DNA of 64,000 nucleotides. Origin: Clostridia bacterium (GTDB taxonomy: Bacteria; Bacillota; Clostridia; Lachnospirales; Lachnospiraceae). The notes below the pieces were generated by a model, which saw nothing but the letters and a program-made list of their open reading frames with translations, did no database searches and was not told the origin of the DNA. How positions within the stretch are numbered: position 1 is the stretch's first letter; every line of letters begins with the position of its first letter. Below are positions 24,316-33,519 of this stretch, piece by piece. Where the stretch lies: assembly GCA_910575725.1 (NCBI GenBank), contig CAJTFE010000008.1, positions 62,001-126,000 of the forward strand. The letters are read 5' to 3'. The translations under genes were made by a program, and so were the position numbers.

Positions 24316-25434
24316 TTACTCTACAACCAGCTCGCTCCAACGGGTATCCGGAACAAAGCCGATATAAGTCTTTCCTGTATTTACCTCAATCTCGTCAGAG
24401 GCGGAATCAAAATAAACGGTACGCTCCTGCTCTGCATTTTTCACCCAGGTGATGGGAATGGCTTTTCCGTCCGTGATATAATAGCCTTCACCGCTTCCCA
24501 GACAGTTCCATACCATATATCCATGAGAGTCCAGCTGGCTGAAGGTCATTTTCTGAAGGATTACGTTCTTGAATGCAAGCTGTTCATTATTGTTGCCCGG
24601 ATCCTTGTGTGCACTGCCGTACTCGGAGTACAGATATGTACCTGAGGCCGCGTCGTAGTCAAGCTGAGAACCATTGTGGCCAAAGGGAAGATCCACTAAC
24701 GTACAGTCAAAGTTTCCTTCTTTTTCTTCCATTTTTACAGGCTTCTTTTCAGATACGAACTCAAAATGGGGCTCTGTAGGCCTGTAATCGTTATACTCTC
24801 TGGAAACGCTGGAATTTTTGAAGTTCTTCTCCATATCGCCCGGAAGAATATACTCGGTAAATTCCCTGGGCTTTCCATTGTTCACACGTGAGAAGGTTCC
24901 GCTGAAATGATCCGTATGGGGCTTCTCAAGATAAGGGTTGATGTAGAAGGGGCCGCCGTCATGGCAGACAATAGCGTTCCATTCGGGAGCAATCATCAGG
25001 TTCGTAGGACGCACGCTCCGCACGCTTCCAATCTGATCAACGCTGTCATAATCCTTAAAGAGAACCATGAAACGGGTGATCTGATCGTTCAGAGTACTGT
25101 TCATCATCTCGTAGACCACATCTGCCTTTGTAAGTCCGTAATGAGGCAATGCTGTCTTCTCATTGTCCACCATTACCGCAATGGGGCGCTGCTCTTTCAG
25201 ATCCTCGCTGATCCACTCATTGGTCAGTTCGCTCCGGTACATTCCCTCCGGGCCAATCTCTTCTTCCTCTTCTTCCTCCTCAGATGCCTCTTCCGGCTCT
25301 TCTGCTAAGATCTCATCTTCGGTAGAAAGCTCTTCTTCGGCCGGAGCAGATACCTCTGCTTCCTTTTTGCCGCATCCTGCTGCGCAGATTCCAAGTGACA
25401 GTGCCAGCAGAATCCACAATACTCGTTTCCTCAT
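24316..25434 (-). CDS. DUF3048 lipoprotein (YerB-like)
   Basis: 372 aa. Signal peptide with lipobox ICAAGC (Cys21), then a very acidic linker (long Glu run, residues 30-62), then the DUF3048 domain. Conserved segments are PIAVMVDN, the YGLTKADVVYE helix, QIGSVRSVRP and the AIVCHDGG region. It should be anchored on the outer face of the membrane. YerB-type proteins are widespread in spore-forming Firmicutes but their activity is unknown. The start at 25434 follows AAAGGAATC. It is the first - strand gene right of the dif-like site. Confidence 0.88.
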   Translation of the reverse strand: MRKRVLWILLALSLGICAAGCGKKEAEVSAPAEEELSTEDEILAEEPEEASEEEEEEEEIGPEGMYRSELTNEWISEDLKEQRPIAVMVDNEKTALPHYGLTKADVVYEMMNSTLNDQITRFMVLFKDYDSVDQIGSVRSVRPTNLMIAPEWNAIVCHDGGPFYINPYLEKPHTDHFSGTFSRVNNGKPREFTEYILPGDMEKNFKNSSVSREYNDYRPTEPHFEFVSEKKPVKMEEKEGNFDCTLVDLPFGHNGSQLDYDAASGTYLYSEYGSAHKDPGNNNEQLAFKNVILQKMTFSQLDSHGYMVWNCLGSGEGYYITDGKAIPITWVKNAEQERTVYFDSASDEIEVNTGKTYIGFVPDTRWSELVVE

Positions 25435-25546
25435 AAGTGATTCCTTTCTGTTTTCCTGTTGTGTGTTGAATTATTAAAATTCGTAACAATTATAACACAC
25501 ATTTTTAAAATATTCTAGAATTATTTGTAATAAATCCTTCTTTCTT

Positions 25547-26122
25547 TTATCTTTCATTTAAAATGTGCTGTACACTGCTCCAATCAATTACGGGTTCATT
25601 TTTCTGAATAACGCCGGCTGTCTGTTTCTTTTTGTTTCCTAACTTTAGGATGTTCAGAACAAGACTGCCTGCTCCGATTACAAAGCAGATTCCGGCGGCT
25701 GCCAAAGCGATCATCAGATTGTTCTCCACTCCGGAAAAGAAATAGCATCCGGCCCCAAGGATAATTCCCAGGATCACACAGACAATCGGCGTGCCGAACA
25801 TATCATCCTTGAGACCGCTGAGTCCCCAGGTCTGGGGCTTATGGCAGTGGGGACATTCGTCCTTAAAGGCTTTTACGAAGATATGCTTTTCCACAGCATT
25901 GCTGTATGCTTCCTTTACGGCGCTTACAAGGTTTGCATGGGCCATTTCGTTTAAGCTGCTCTGCTTTTTGTCATCCAGGGTCTTATAATTGCTGTTGATC
26001 TCCGCCTCCATGCCAGAAATGACTGCCGTCAGAGGGCCGCTTTCCTTCATACACTGTTCGCAGCGGAAGGAATAGGATACATCAATCGTCTCTTTCTTTT
26101 TATGCTTGTAATAACTGCCCAT
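25547..26122 (-). CDS. Zinc-ribbon membrane protein of unknown function
   Basis: 191 aa. Two cysteine pairs, CEQC near residue 20 and CPHC near residue 93, could form one zinc site across the soluble part. Two membrane helices follow (about residues 113-130 and 136-160), and then a short polar tail. No family recognised. AGGAGGAAATT precedes the start at 26122, and a promoter is visible at 26168-26195. Confidence 0.65.
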   Translation of the reverse strand: MGSYYKHKKKETIDVSYSFRCEQCMKESGPLTAVISGMEAEINSNYKTLDDKKQSSLNEMAHANLVSAVKEAYSNAVEKHIFVKAFKDECPHCHKPQTWGLSGLKDDMFGTPIVCVILGIILGAGCYFFSGVENNLMIALAAAGICFVIGAGSLVLNILKLGNKKKQTAGVIQKNEPVIDWSSVQHILNER

Positions 26123-26167
26123 TTTTGAATTTCCTCCTGGTGTAAAATAAATATTTTTCTGTTTTTG

Positions 26168-26195
26168 ATTATAGAGACGTATGTAAAAATGTCAA
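26168..26195 (-). promoter_or_regulatory. Promoter for the zinc-ribbon membrane protein
   Basis: -35 TTGACA (26190-26195) and -10 TATAAT (26168-26173) on the - strand, 16 bp apart, both full consensus. Confidence 0.75.
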
Positions 26196-26253
26196 TATTT
26201 CTACTGTCAAATTCAGAAAATATTAAACTTTACTTACCAGGAGCAGCCTCCCT

Positions 26254-27555
26254 TCAAACCGAATGGAAGGCTGCATCCAGCGCCGCAATCAAATCCTCTG
26301 CTTTCTCAATACCTATGGACAGGCGGATGGTATTGGGCTTGATATCCTGCTCCAAGAGTTCTTCCTCCGTGCATTGACTGTGGGTGGTAGTCGCCGGGTG
26401 AATCACCAGTGATTTCACATCCGCCACATTTGCCAGCAGAGAGAAGATGGCCAGGTTATCGATAAAGGCCTGGGCTGTCTTTGCGTCTCCCTTGATCTCA
26501 AAGGTGAAAATGGAGCCGCCTCCCTTCGGCAGATATTTTTTGTACAGCTCATGGGTTGGCTCTGCAGGCAGTGACGGATGGTGCACTGCCTCTACCTGTG
26601 GGTGGCTGTTCAGATAATCTACAATTTGCAGGGCATTGCTCACATGGCGTTCTACGCGGAGAGAGAGGGTTTCCAATCCCTGCAGGAAGAGAAACGCATG
26701 GAAGGGGGAAAGGGTTGCTCCCGTATCCCGGAGAATGACTGCGCGGATATAAGTTACAAATGCTGCAGGCCCGGCAGCATCTGTAAAGGATACCCCATGA
26801 TAGCTTGGATTTGCTTCTGATAGCCAGGGATATGCCCCGGATGCCTTCCAGTCAAAGGTTCCTCCGTCTATAATCACGCCGCCAATGGCTGTTCCGTGTC
26901 CGCCGATAAACTTTGTGGCGGAATGTATCACAATGTCTGCCCCGTACTCGATGGGGCGGATGAGATAAGGCGTTGCGAACGTGGAATCCACCACCAGGGG
27001 AAGGTTATGTTTGTGGGCAATCCGGGCCAGCTTTTCCAGATCAATCAGATTGGAATTGGGATTGCCTAGGGTCTCTACAAAGATTGCCTTTGTATTTTTC
27101 TGAATAGCCGCTTCGAAGGAGCCTTCCACATAAGGATCTACGAAGGTAGTTGTCACTTGATTATTCAATGGAAAGGTGTGGGCCAGATAATTGTAGGTAC
27201 CTCCGTAAATGGTCTTGGATGCCACAATGTGCTCTCCTGCCTTGGCAAGAGCCTGGAAGGTATAGGCAATGGCTGCCGCTCCAGAAGCTACGGCCAGCGC
27301 CGCCGCTCCGCCTTCCAGGGATGCGATCCTCTGCTCAAACACATCCTCTGTGGGGTTAGTCAGCCTTCCGTAGATATTTCCGGCATCGCGCAGGCCGAAG
27401 CGGTCTGCTGCGTGCTGTGAGTTGTGGAACACATAGGATGTGGATGCATAGATCGGCACGGCTCTCGCATCTGTGACCGGGTCTGCCTGTTCCTGTCCGA
27501 TATGCAACTGTCTTGTCTCAAATCCCCAGTTTTTTGAATCTCTGATATCTGCCAT
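26254..27555 (-). CDS. metY: O-acetylhomoserine sulfhydrylase (PLP enzyme)
   Basis: 433 aa. Forms homocysteine from O-acetylhomoserine and sulfide (or uses related thiols), giving direct sulfur entry into methionine synthesis. It belongs to the Cys/Met metabolism PLP family: the PLP lysine lies in [11 protein letters not shown], with [15 protein letters not shown] upstream. Start: ATG 27555 (MADIRDSK) after AGGAGGATT. The frame stays open 105 bp further upstream, but that part is repeat family A read as protein (SNKSFSH..AVAQRLL) and should not be annotated as coding. It is downstream of cysK on the same strand, and both are likely controlled by the divergent Rrf2 regulator. Confidence 0.92.
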   Translation of the reverse strand: MADIRDSKNWGFETRQLHIGQEQADPVTDARAVPIYASTSYVFHNSQHAADRFGLRDAGNIYGRLTNPTEDVFEQRIASLEGGAAALAVASGAAAIAYTFQALAKAGEHIVASKTIYGGTYNYLAHTFPLNNQVTTTFVDPYVEGSFEAAIQKNTKAIFVETLGNPNSNLIDLEKLARIAHKHNLPLVVDSTFATPYLIRPIEYGADIVIHSATKFIGGHGTAIGGVIIDGGTFDWKASGAYPWLSEANPSYHGVSFTDAAGPAAFVTYIRAVILRDTGATLSPFHAFLFLQGLETLSLRVERHVSNALQIVDYLNSHPQVEAVHHPSLPAEPTHELYKKYLPKGGGSIFTFEIKGDAKTAQAFIDNLAIFSLLANVADVKSLVIHPATTTHSQCTEEELLEQDIKPNTIRLSIGIEKAEDLIAALDAAFHSV

Positions 27556-27565
27556 TTTTTGAATC

Positions 27566-27745
27566 CTCCTATTTAAAAGTCGCTGCGCGACGGCACTAAA
27601 GGGTAAAGCTGCTTCGACACACCGGTTATGAGAGAAACTTTTATTCGAAAAAGCACTCATAAAAGTTCCTCTCGTGCGCCTTTGCAGCTTTACCGTCCAG
27701 CAGAAATTTTTTTAAAACACTTGACATTTCTTAGCTGGACTATTT
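27566..27745 (-). repeat. Repeat family A, full-length copy A2, upstream of metY
   Basis: About 180 bp. Main stem arms GGTAAAGCTGC (27602-27612) and GCAGCTTTACC (27684-27694) are perfectly complementary. An inner stem pairs AGAGAAACTTTTAT with ATAAAAGTTCCTCT. The small hairpin GTCGCTGCGCGAC and the tail TTTAAATAGGAGG follow towards metY. On the far side GTCCAGC and GCTGGAC form a further stem (about 27694-27740). Copy A4 at 36.06 kb has the same plan with different main-stem bases that still pair. Confidence 0.88.
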
Positions 27746-27797
27746 TTAGTCGCTGTGCGACGGCACTAAAGGGTAAAGCCGCTTCGGCACACGTTGT
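27746..27797 (-). repeat. Repeat family A, partial copy A3
   Basis: The tail module only: AGTCGCTGTGCGACGGCACTAAAGGGTAAAGCCGC region, directly abutting copy A2 and 10 bp from the cysK stop. It lacks the second main-stem arm. With A2 it forms a tandem one-and-a-part arrangement between cysK and metY. Confidence 0.8.
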
Positions 27798-27807
27798 ATT
27801 TATACTT

Positions 27808-28740
27808 CTAATCTGTAAACAAAGGCGTAGAGTAATACCGATCGCCGGAATCAGGCAAAAGTGCGACGATCATTTTCCCCCGGTTTTCCGGCCGTTTTGC
27901 AAGCTCTATGGCTCCGTGGAGGGCGGCTCCGGAGGAAATGCCCACCAGGATTCCTTCCTTTTTTGCTAATAGCTTTGCGGCGGCAAAGGCATCCTCGCTC
28001 TGTGCCTGAAAAATTTCATCATAGACGGAGGTATTTAAGAGTTCCGGGACAAAGCCAGCCCCGATTCCCTGTATTTTGTGCGGACCTGCCTTTCCTTCAG
28101 ATAATACCGGAGAATCGGCCGGCTCAAGAGCAACAATCTTAATATTGGGATTCTGCTCCTTTAAGTACTCTCCTATTCCGGTTATGGTACCGCCGGTTCC
28201 AACGCCTGCAATAAAAATATCTACTTTTCCGCCGGTGTCCTCCCAAATCTCCGGCCCGGTGGCTGTTCTGTGGGCGGCAGCGTTAGCGGGATTCACAAAC
28301 TGGCCGGGAATAAAGCTGCCCGGAATTTCACGGGCCAGCTCTTCGGCCTTTTCGATGGCTCCTTTCATTCCTTTTGCGCCTTCTGTCAGCACCAGCTCAG
28401 CGCCGTAGGCCTTCAGTATATTTCTGCGCTCTACGCTCATGGTCTCTGGCATGGTGAGGATCATCCGGTAGCCCTTCACGGCTGCAATTGATGCCAAACC
28501 AATTCCTGTATTGCCGGAGGTAGGCTCAATGATGACAGAACCTTCCTTTAACAGCCCCCGGCTCTCCGCATCCTCAATCATAGATTTTGCCGCCCGATCC
28601 TTTACGCTTCCGGCCGGGTTTAAATATTCCAGCTTTACGAGAACCGCAGCCTGAAGCCCCAGCTCCTTTTCGATATTTGCCACCTCTAAAAGAGGTGTGT
28701 TTCCAATTAGCTCGACTGCTCCCTTATAATATTTTCCCAT
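27808..28740 (-). CDS. cysK: Cysteine synthase A
   Basis: 310 aa. Makes cysteine from O-acetylserine and sulfide. PLP lysine Lys47 in NPAGSVKDR, the substrate loop [12 protein letters not shown], and the PLP phosphate loop [15 protein letters not shown] are all visible; the length is typical. Soluble cytoplasmic homodimer. The start at 28740 follows AGGAGGAAGTATT. Its promoter (28827-28855) lies back to back with that of the Rrf2-type regulator, a layout typical of control by that regulator in response to cysteine or Fe-S status. Confidence 0.95.
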   Translation of the reverse strand: MGKYYKGAVELIGNTPLLEVANIEKELGLQAAVLVKLEYLNPAGSVKDRAAKSMIEDAESRGLLKEGSVIIEPTSGNTGIGLASIAAVKGYRMILTMPETMSVERRNILKAYGAELVLTEGAKGMKGAIEKAEELAREIPGSFIPGQFVNPANAAAHRTATGPEIWEDTGGKVDIFIAGVGTGGTITGIGEYLKEQNPNIKIVALEPADSPVLSEGKAGPHKIQGIGAGFVPELLNTSVYDEIFQAQSEDAFAAAKLLAKKEGILVGISSGAALHGAIELAKRPENRGKMIVALLPDSGDRYYSTPLFTD

Positions 28741-28826
28741 AATACTTCCTCCTAGTTCTGTAGTCCGGTTTCCAGTTCCTCAATATTTATCCAGATCTGT
28801 CATTTCTTACTTCTGCCGTTGAAGAG

Positions 28827-28855
28827 AGAATACCACTATTTACATACTAAGTCAA
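28827..28855 (-). promoter_or_regulatory. Promoter of cysK(-metY)
   Basis: -35 TTGACT (28850-28855), 17-bp spacer, -10 TATTCT (28827-28832) on the - strand. The -35 overlaps TCAATAGGAATATA, an AT-rich stretch between the divergent promoters that could hold the Rrf2 operator. Confidence 0.65.
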
Positions 28856-28873
28856 TAGGAATATAGGTTTTTG

Positions 28874-28902
28874 TTGAAAAAAATTTTCCGCCGGGTTATA
28901 AT
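28874..28902 (+). promoter_or_regulatory. Promoter of the Rrf2-family regulator
   Basis: -35 TTGAAA (28874-28879), 17-bp spacer, -10 TATAAT (28897-28902). Only 18 bp separates its -35 from the -35 of the divergent cysK promoter. Confidence 0.7.
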
Positions 28903-28929
28903 AGACAAAAGAAACAGGGGGAAAATGCT

Positions 28930-29337
28930 ATGATTTCAACGAAAGCCCGTTATGCATTGAGAGTGATGATCGATCTAGCACAGCACCGGGAGGATGCATA
29001 TATTCCGCTGAAGGATATTTCCGCCCGGCAGGAGATTTCCGAAAAATATCTGGAAATTATTCTGCGTCTTTTGGTAAAGGGAAGGCTTGTAAAAGGGCTT
29101 CGGGGAAAAGGCGGAGGCTATATGCTTACCCGTAAGCCATCGGACTATTCCATCGGGGAAATTATCGAGCTGACAGAAGGGCCCCTTGCCTGCGTTGCCT
29201 GCCGCCTGCCCGGCGCGCAGATCTGTCCAAGGAAGGAAGGCTGTATCACGCTTCCGCTCTGGGAGAAGTACGATGCGCTTGTACATGATTTCTTTTTTCA
29301 GATTTCACTGGAAGCTTTGATGGAAGGGCGCTTCTAG
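28930..29337 (+). CDS. Rrf2-family transcriptional regulator (CymR/IscR type)
   Basis: 135 aa. Winged helix-turn-helix start typical of the family (MISTKARYALRVMIDLA), wing at GKGGGYMLTR. Four cysteines lie in one segment, residues about 87-105 (ACVAC, QICP, EGC), as in Rrf2 proteins that bind an Fe-S cluster; CymR itself lacks a cluster. Divergent from cysK-metY, so a role in sulfur or cysteine control is likely. GGGGGAAAATGCT before ATG gives the ribosome-binding site. Confidence 0.88.
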   Translation: MISTKARYALRVMIDLAQHREDAYIPLKDISARQEISEKYLEIILRLLVKGRLVKGLRGKGGGYMLTRKPSDYSIGEIIELTEGPLACVACRLPGAQICPRKEGCITLPLWEKYDALVHDFFFQISLEALMEGRF

Positions 29338-29351
29338 AAAAGAATTCACCA

Positions 29352-29440
29352 GCAAAATAAGCCGGCAGACTTTTCCGTATCCCGTGTTCGGACGGTTCGC
29401 GTACACTGGGATATCGGAAAAGTCTGCCGGCTTATTTTGC
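29352..29440. terminator. Long bidirectional terminator hairpin
   Basis: An unusually long stem: the arm at 29352-29383 pairs with 29408-29440 over about 32 bp with one or two small irregularities, around a 24-base loop. T and A runs are built into the arm ends. It lies between the convergent Rrf2 gene and the solute-binding protein gene, whose stop codon is inside the right arm. Confidence 0.85.
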
Positions 29441-30730
29441 GTCCTCCTGCAGCCGATCCATCTCCTCCAAACACTCCTCCACCGAAGCCCCTTCCAGAAG
29501 TCTGCGCACCACAAGGCACGTATTCCCCCACTGCTCCAGCTTCATACCGGCATTCGATCCAAGCACATAAACGCCGTCATTCACAAGATCATTCAAGGGC
29601 TTCAGCGCATCAATACATTCCACCTCCACATTCTTAGAAGGCGAAATCACCTTATTCGTCTCCGTATAAACCTGAAGGGCTTCATCTGAGAGCATAATAT
29701 CCAGCACCGCAATGGTATCCTCCAGATGCTCTGCGTTCACACAGACTCCATAACCTGACATCGATACCACCGGCATCTGTCCGCGATTGGTCGGGAACCC
29801 GATTACCTGCAGATTAAAATCCGGCTTTCCATAAGCCGTATCCGCATTGGCCGCTCCCCAGTACGCCATTACGATCGGAGTCTTCTGAGCCAGAAAGTCC
29901 GGCCCCTCTCCCTCAATAGCCTCATAGGTTAAAGCCTTCTCAGCATCCACATACCCCAGATCCATGAGCGTCTTTAGAAACTCAAAGCCCTCGCGCATAT
30001 AGTCGCTGTACTTTGCCTCGCCGCTATTAAGAGCCGCAATCTCATTTTCCGTATTTCCCCCGTTATACAGATCCGCATAAGCCTGGGAAAACACAAAATT
30101 CTCCAGCCACCAGCGGTTGGCCCCCACAGGAGTCTCAATCCCGTTTTCCTTAAAAACTCTGCAGCACTCCAAAAATTCCTCCGGGGTGTTGGGGAGCTTC
30201 AAATCATACTCATCAAACATATCCTGATTCACAAAAAGACCATATACCACAACCTCCTGGGGAATCGCCACCAGCTTTCCGTCCACCGTATTAGACACTT
30301 TCACAACCTCACGCAGATTGGCAGCGCTCTCAAGGCAGGACAGATCCAAAAGCTTCCCTTCTGCCCCCAGAACCTGAATCGTATCCGGATTCAGAAGATA
30401 AACATCATCCATGTCATTGCGCGCCCGTGCCAGAACCACGTCATCATATGTTTTATCCTGATAGTCCTCTGCCGTATAAGTCCGATACTCTACCGTAAGC
30501 CCCAAAGCCTCCTCTGCCATAATCACAGTCAGATCATGAGCGCTTCTGGCTATATTATCTGCATTTGGATTGGACTTTTCCATGGGGCCGAACAGATTTA
30601 CCACCTTTGTATTCTTTTTTACATCCTCCGCAAGATTTACCATACCATCCTTCTTGCCGCAGGCTGCTGCTCCCACAAACAGCATTACTGTCAAAAGCAG
30701 GATAAAACATAGTTTATATTGCCTTTTCAT
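29432..30730 (-). CDS. Extracellular solute-binding lipoprotein
   Basis: 432 aa. Signal peptide with lipobox GAAAC (Cys24), then an SBP_bac_1-type fold of sugar ABC transporters (ALGLTVEYRTYTAEDYQ; LYNGGNTENEIAALNSGEAKY; MSGYGVCVNAEH). It would sit on the outer membrane face and bind a sugar or other small molecule. No permease or ATPase genes are nearby. Instead it starts 5 bp after the stop of a hybrid sensor kinase, so it may deliver a ligand signal to that kinase rather than feed a transporter. The ligand is unknown. Confidence 0.85.
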   Translation of the reverse strand: MKRQYKLCFILLLTVMLFVGAAACGKKDGMVNLAEDVKKNTKVVNLFGPMEKSNPNADNIARSAHDLTVIMAEEALGLTVEYRTYTAEDYQDKTYDDVVLARARNDMDDVYLLNPDTIQVLGAEGKLLDLSCLESAANLREVVKVSNTVDGKLVAIPQEVVVYGLFVNQDMFDEYDLKLPNTPEEFLECCRVFKENGIETPVGANRWWLENFVFSQAYADLYNGGNTENEIAALNSGEAKYSDYMREGFEFLKTLMDLGYVDAEKALTYEAIEGEGPDFLAQKTPIVMAYWGAANADTAYGKPDFNLQVIGFPTNRGQMPVVSMSGYGVCVNAEHLEDTIAVLDIMLSDEALQVYTETNKVISPSKNVEVECIDALKPLNDLVNDGVYVLGSNAGMKLEQWGNTCLVVRRLLEGASVEECLEEMDRLQEDAK

Positions 30731-30735
30731 ATCAA

Positions 30736-33318
30736 CTAACCTCTTCTCTTTAACTCTTTTACGGTCCTCTTCAGCACTTCCATATCTACCGGTTTCGATA
30801 CATGGGCGTTCATCCCGGCATTCATGGCATCCCTGACATCCTCCGCAAAAGCATTTGCAGTCATGGCAATAATGGGAATGACCGCCGCATCCTCCCTCTC
30901 AAGAGCACGAATGTGCCGTGTCGCATCGTAGCCGTTCATCACCGGCATCTGCACATCCATGAGAATCGCATCAAATTCTCCCAGGGCAGAATGAGCAAAA
31001 CGCTCCACAACGAGCTCTCCGTTTCCGAGAACCTCACAGTCTGCCCCATCAATATCCAGAAGCTCCTCCAGGATCTCGGCATTGATCTCATTATCCTCCG
31101 CTACCAGGAAATGCATTCCTTCAAGGCTGATGGCTTCTCCCTCCATCCGGGTATACTCCTTGCTGCGGGCAGAGAGCTCCAGAACCTTTTCCTTCAATGC
31201 AGAGACAAAGAAAGGCTTTGTGAGAAAACCGTCAATCCCTGCTTCCAGAGCCTCCGCCTCAATCTCATCCCAATCATAGGCTGTCAGCAGCATAATCGGA
31301 ACGTAGGCTCCAATCTCCGTCTTAATGCGTCGGGCCGTCTCAATACCGCTGATCTTCGGCATCCTCCAATCCAGAAGCACCATATAATAGGGATCCTGTT
31401 CCTCATATGCTTCTGCGGTCATCTTCACGGCAGTCTCGCCGTCCTCCAGAAAATCGATCCGGACATCCGTATCCTCCATAAGTGCCCGGATGCCTTCACG
31501 CACATCTTCATCGTCATCCACCACCAGAATCCGGCTGACGCCGTGGTTCTTCCAGAACCTGGAATCCTCCTCCTGATCGGAAATACGGAGCTCCAGCTCC
31601 ACCGTAAAGATCGTTCCCTTATCCACCTCGCTGGCAACGTCAATGGTGCCTCCCATCAGCTCTACAATATTCTTGGTAATGGCCATTCCAAGCCCTGTAC
31701 CCTGTACCTTGTTGGTGGTACTGTTCTCTGCCCTGGTAAAGGCGTCAAAAATGATCTGCAGGTATTCCTGGGTCATGCCGTACCCGTTATCCTCCACCTC
31801 AATACGGATATGCTCATACTGGCTGGAGCGCTGCTCCAGGCCAATGATGCGGAACCAGATGGTGCCTCCCTCGGGGGTATATTTCACCGCATTGGAAAGA
31901 AGGTTGATCAGGATCTGATTCAGCCTTGTCTCGTCGCCTATGAGACATTCATGGCGGATTCCTGTTACCAGGATATCAAAGTTCTGCTTCTTATCCTTGG
32001 CAGCCGGACGGATAATGGCGTCAACAGAGGAAATCACACTATTTAAGCGAAATTCCCCAATGGTAAGCACAGACTTTCCGCTCTCAATCTTTGACACATC
32101 CAATACGTCGTTGATTAAGCTTAAAAGATGCTGTCCGGAGGCTGCAAGCTTCCGGGTGTATTCCCTTACCTTGGCCGGATTCTCCGCATCCTTGTTCAGC
32201 AGAGTGGTAAATCCAAGAATGGCGTTCATGGGTGTCCGAATGTCGTGGGACATATTGGAAAGGAAGGTGGTTTTCGAGTTGTTAGCCGCCTGTGCAGCTC
32301 TGAGAGCCTGCCCAAGCTGCTCATTATGAAGCTCCCGTTCTGCCTCTTGTTCCCGGCGGAATTTATTCTGCTGCCGCTCATAAAAGAAAAATACTGCACA
32401 GCAGATGAAAAAGGCTGCAAGCATAAAGATCACTACAGTCAGAATATTCTGATTGACGGCATTGCCCTCTCTCTGAATGGCTTCTACCGGCACATAACCG
32501 ATAAGGTACACGGAACCGTTGTTTACCGCCCACATAAAAATCAGGGAATCCTTATTCCGTATCTTGTGGTAGAACATCATATTCCCGTTATGCTTTATGC
32601 TTTCGTGTACATTTTTCTGAAGCTCTTCTTCTAAAATGTCATTGGCACGGTAAAAATCCTGTAAATTCAGATGGCCGGCATCCCTCTCTCCTACGCCTTT
32701 GGGCTTTAAAAGGAACCGTTCGGTCTTTCCATCCATAATGTAAAGCGTGGCGCTTCCGTTGTAAAGCCGCTCCGGAAGGGCTTTGTCAAAAGAATCATAA
32801 ATATATTCAACATAAAGACAGGCAATCTCCCGGCCGTCCTTGGTAACCGGGCTTTTCATCGTATAAGCCCAGGTTCCCATGTCATTGATATAGGAGACAG
32901 AAACGGGCAGTTCTTCTACCGTTTCCTGGTTGGAAAAATCCAGTTCCTGCGGATAAAATACTTCACCGGTATTGGAAATGCCTTCTGTCTCTCCGGTAAA
33001 TACAAGGGACATTTTAGCCAGATTGCCGTTTCGATCATAGGAGAGAATAAACTCTTTTGGATCCTCAATGATAGACAGTTCTTCCGCTATCATTTTCTGG
33101 TATTGGGCTTCTCTTTGGAATAGTACTTCTATGGTGCCCTTTAAAAGCTCAAGATTTTCACTGAGATTCCCAATGGCAGACTGAGACATCTCATGCGATA
33201 TTCTTGCGGCAATGAAGAATACAAAGCTGCCCAGAATGATAAATACTGTCAAAATAAGCACAATTAAAATTTTTTTGCTGCTTTTTTTCTCCTGATTCGC
33301 TCTTTTCATCTTATCCAA
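30736..33318 (-). CDS. Hybrid sensor histidine kinase with two receiver domains
   Basis: 860 aa. Membrane helix at about residues 17-38, an extracellular sensor domain of about 250 residues (dCache-like), a second helix at about 291-313, HisKA with His358 (NMSHDIRTPMN), HATPase_c with DNGYGM and GTGLGMAITK, then two receivers: the first with phospho-Asp in LLDWRMPKISG, the second in LMDVQMPVMNG. It has no HPt domain and no DNA-binding output. Cotranscribed with the solute-binding lipoprotein gene downstream. A good promoter is at 33424-33452. A separate HPt protein is encoded at 21.1 kb. Confidence 0.92.
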   Translation of the reverse strand: MDKMKRANQEKKSSKKILIVLILTVFIILGSFVFFIAARISHEMSQSAIGNLSENLELLKGTIEVLFQREAQYQKMIAEELSIIEDPKEFILSYDRNGNLAKMSLVFTGETEGISNTGEVFYPQELDFSNQETVEELPVSVSYINDMGTWAYTMKSPVTKDGREIACLYVEYIYDSFDKALPERLYNGSATLYIMDGKTERFLLKPKGVGERDAGHLNLQDFYRANDILEEELQKNVHESIKHNGNMMFYHKIRNKDSLIFMWAVNNGSVYLIGYVPVEAIQREGNAVNQNILTVVIFMLAAFFICCAVFFFYERQQNKFRREQEAERELHNEQLGQALRAAQAANNSKTTFLSNMSHDIRTPMNAILGFTTLLNKDAENPAKVREYTRKLAASGQHLLSLINDVLDVSKIESGKSVLTIGEFRLNSVISSVDAIIRPAAKDKKQNFDILVTGIRHECLIGDETRLNQILINLLSNAVKYTPEGGTIWFRIIGLEQRSSQYEHIRIEVEDNGYGMTQEYLQIIFDAFTRAENSTTNKVQGTGLGMAITKNIVELMGGTIDVASEVDKGTIFTVELELRISDQEEDSRFWKNHGVSRILVVDDDEDVREGIRALMEDTDVRIDFLEDGETAVKMTAEAYEEQDPYYMVLLDWRMPKISGIETARRIKTEIGAYVPIMLLTAYDWDEIEAEALEAGIDGFLTKPFFVSALKEKVLELSARSKEYTRMEGEAISLEGMHFLVAEDNEINAEILEELLDIDGADCEVLGNGELVVERFAHSALGEFDAILMDVQMPVMNGYDATRHIRALEREDAAVIPIIAMTANAFAEDVRDAMNAGMNAHVSKPVDMEVLKRTVKELKRRG

Positions 33319-33423
33319 TGACCTTTTGATAATCTTTCCATAAACAATATGTGAAGCTTTAGAACAAATGTTTTTCTTTCCATACCGCTGCTTGGCCTAA
33401 GTGCAGAAAGAACTGTCATTATT

Positions 33424-33452
33424 ATTATAGCAGTCTTAGGGCTTTAGGTCAA
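33424..33452 (-). promoter_or_regulatory. Promoter of the hybrid kinase/solute-binding protein operon
   Basis: -35 TTGACC (33447-33452), 17-bp spacer, -10 TATAAT (33424-33429) on the - strand, about 105 bp upstream of the kinase start. Confidence 0.75.
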
Positions 33453-33519
33453 AACGTTTCTTTAGTCTGAGGAAACAAGAATACTTAAAACAGTTACTGT
33501 CCGCTTCGCGGCCGGCAGC

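Noticed and set aside
27721..27745. TTGACA in repeat A on the + strand as a promoter
   Set aside because: No -10 element at a suitable distance and no + strand gene downstream; it is part of a stem of the repeat.
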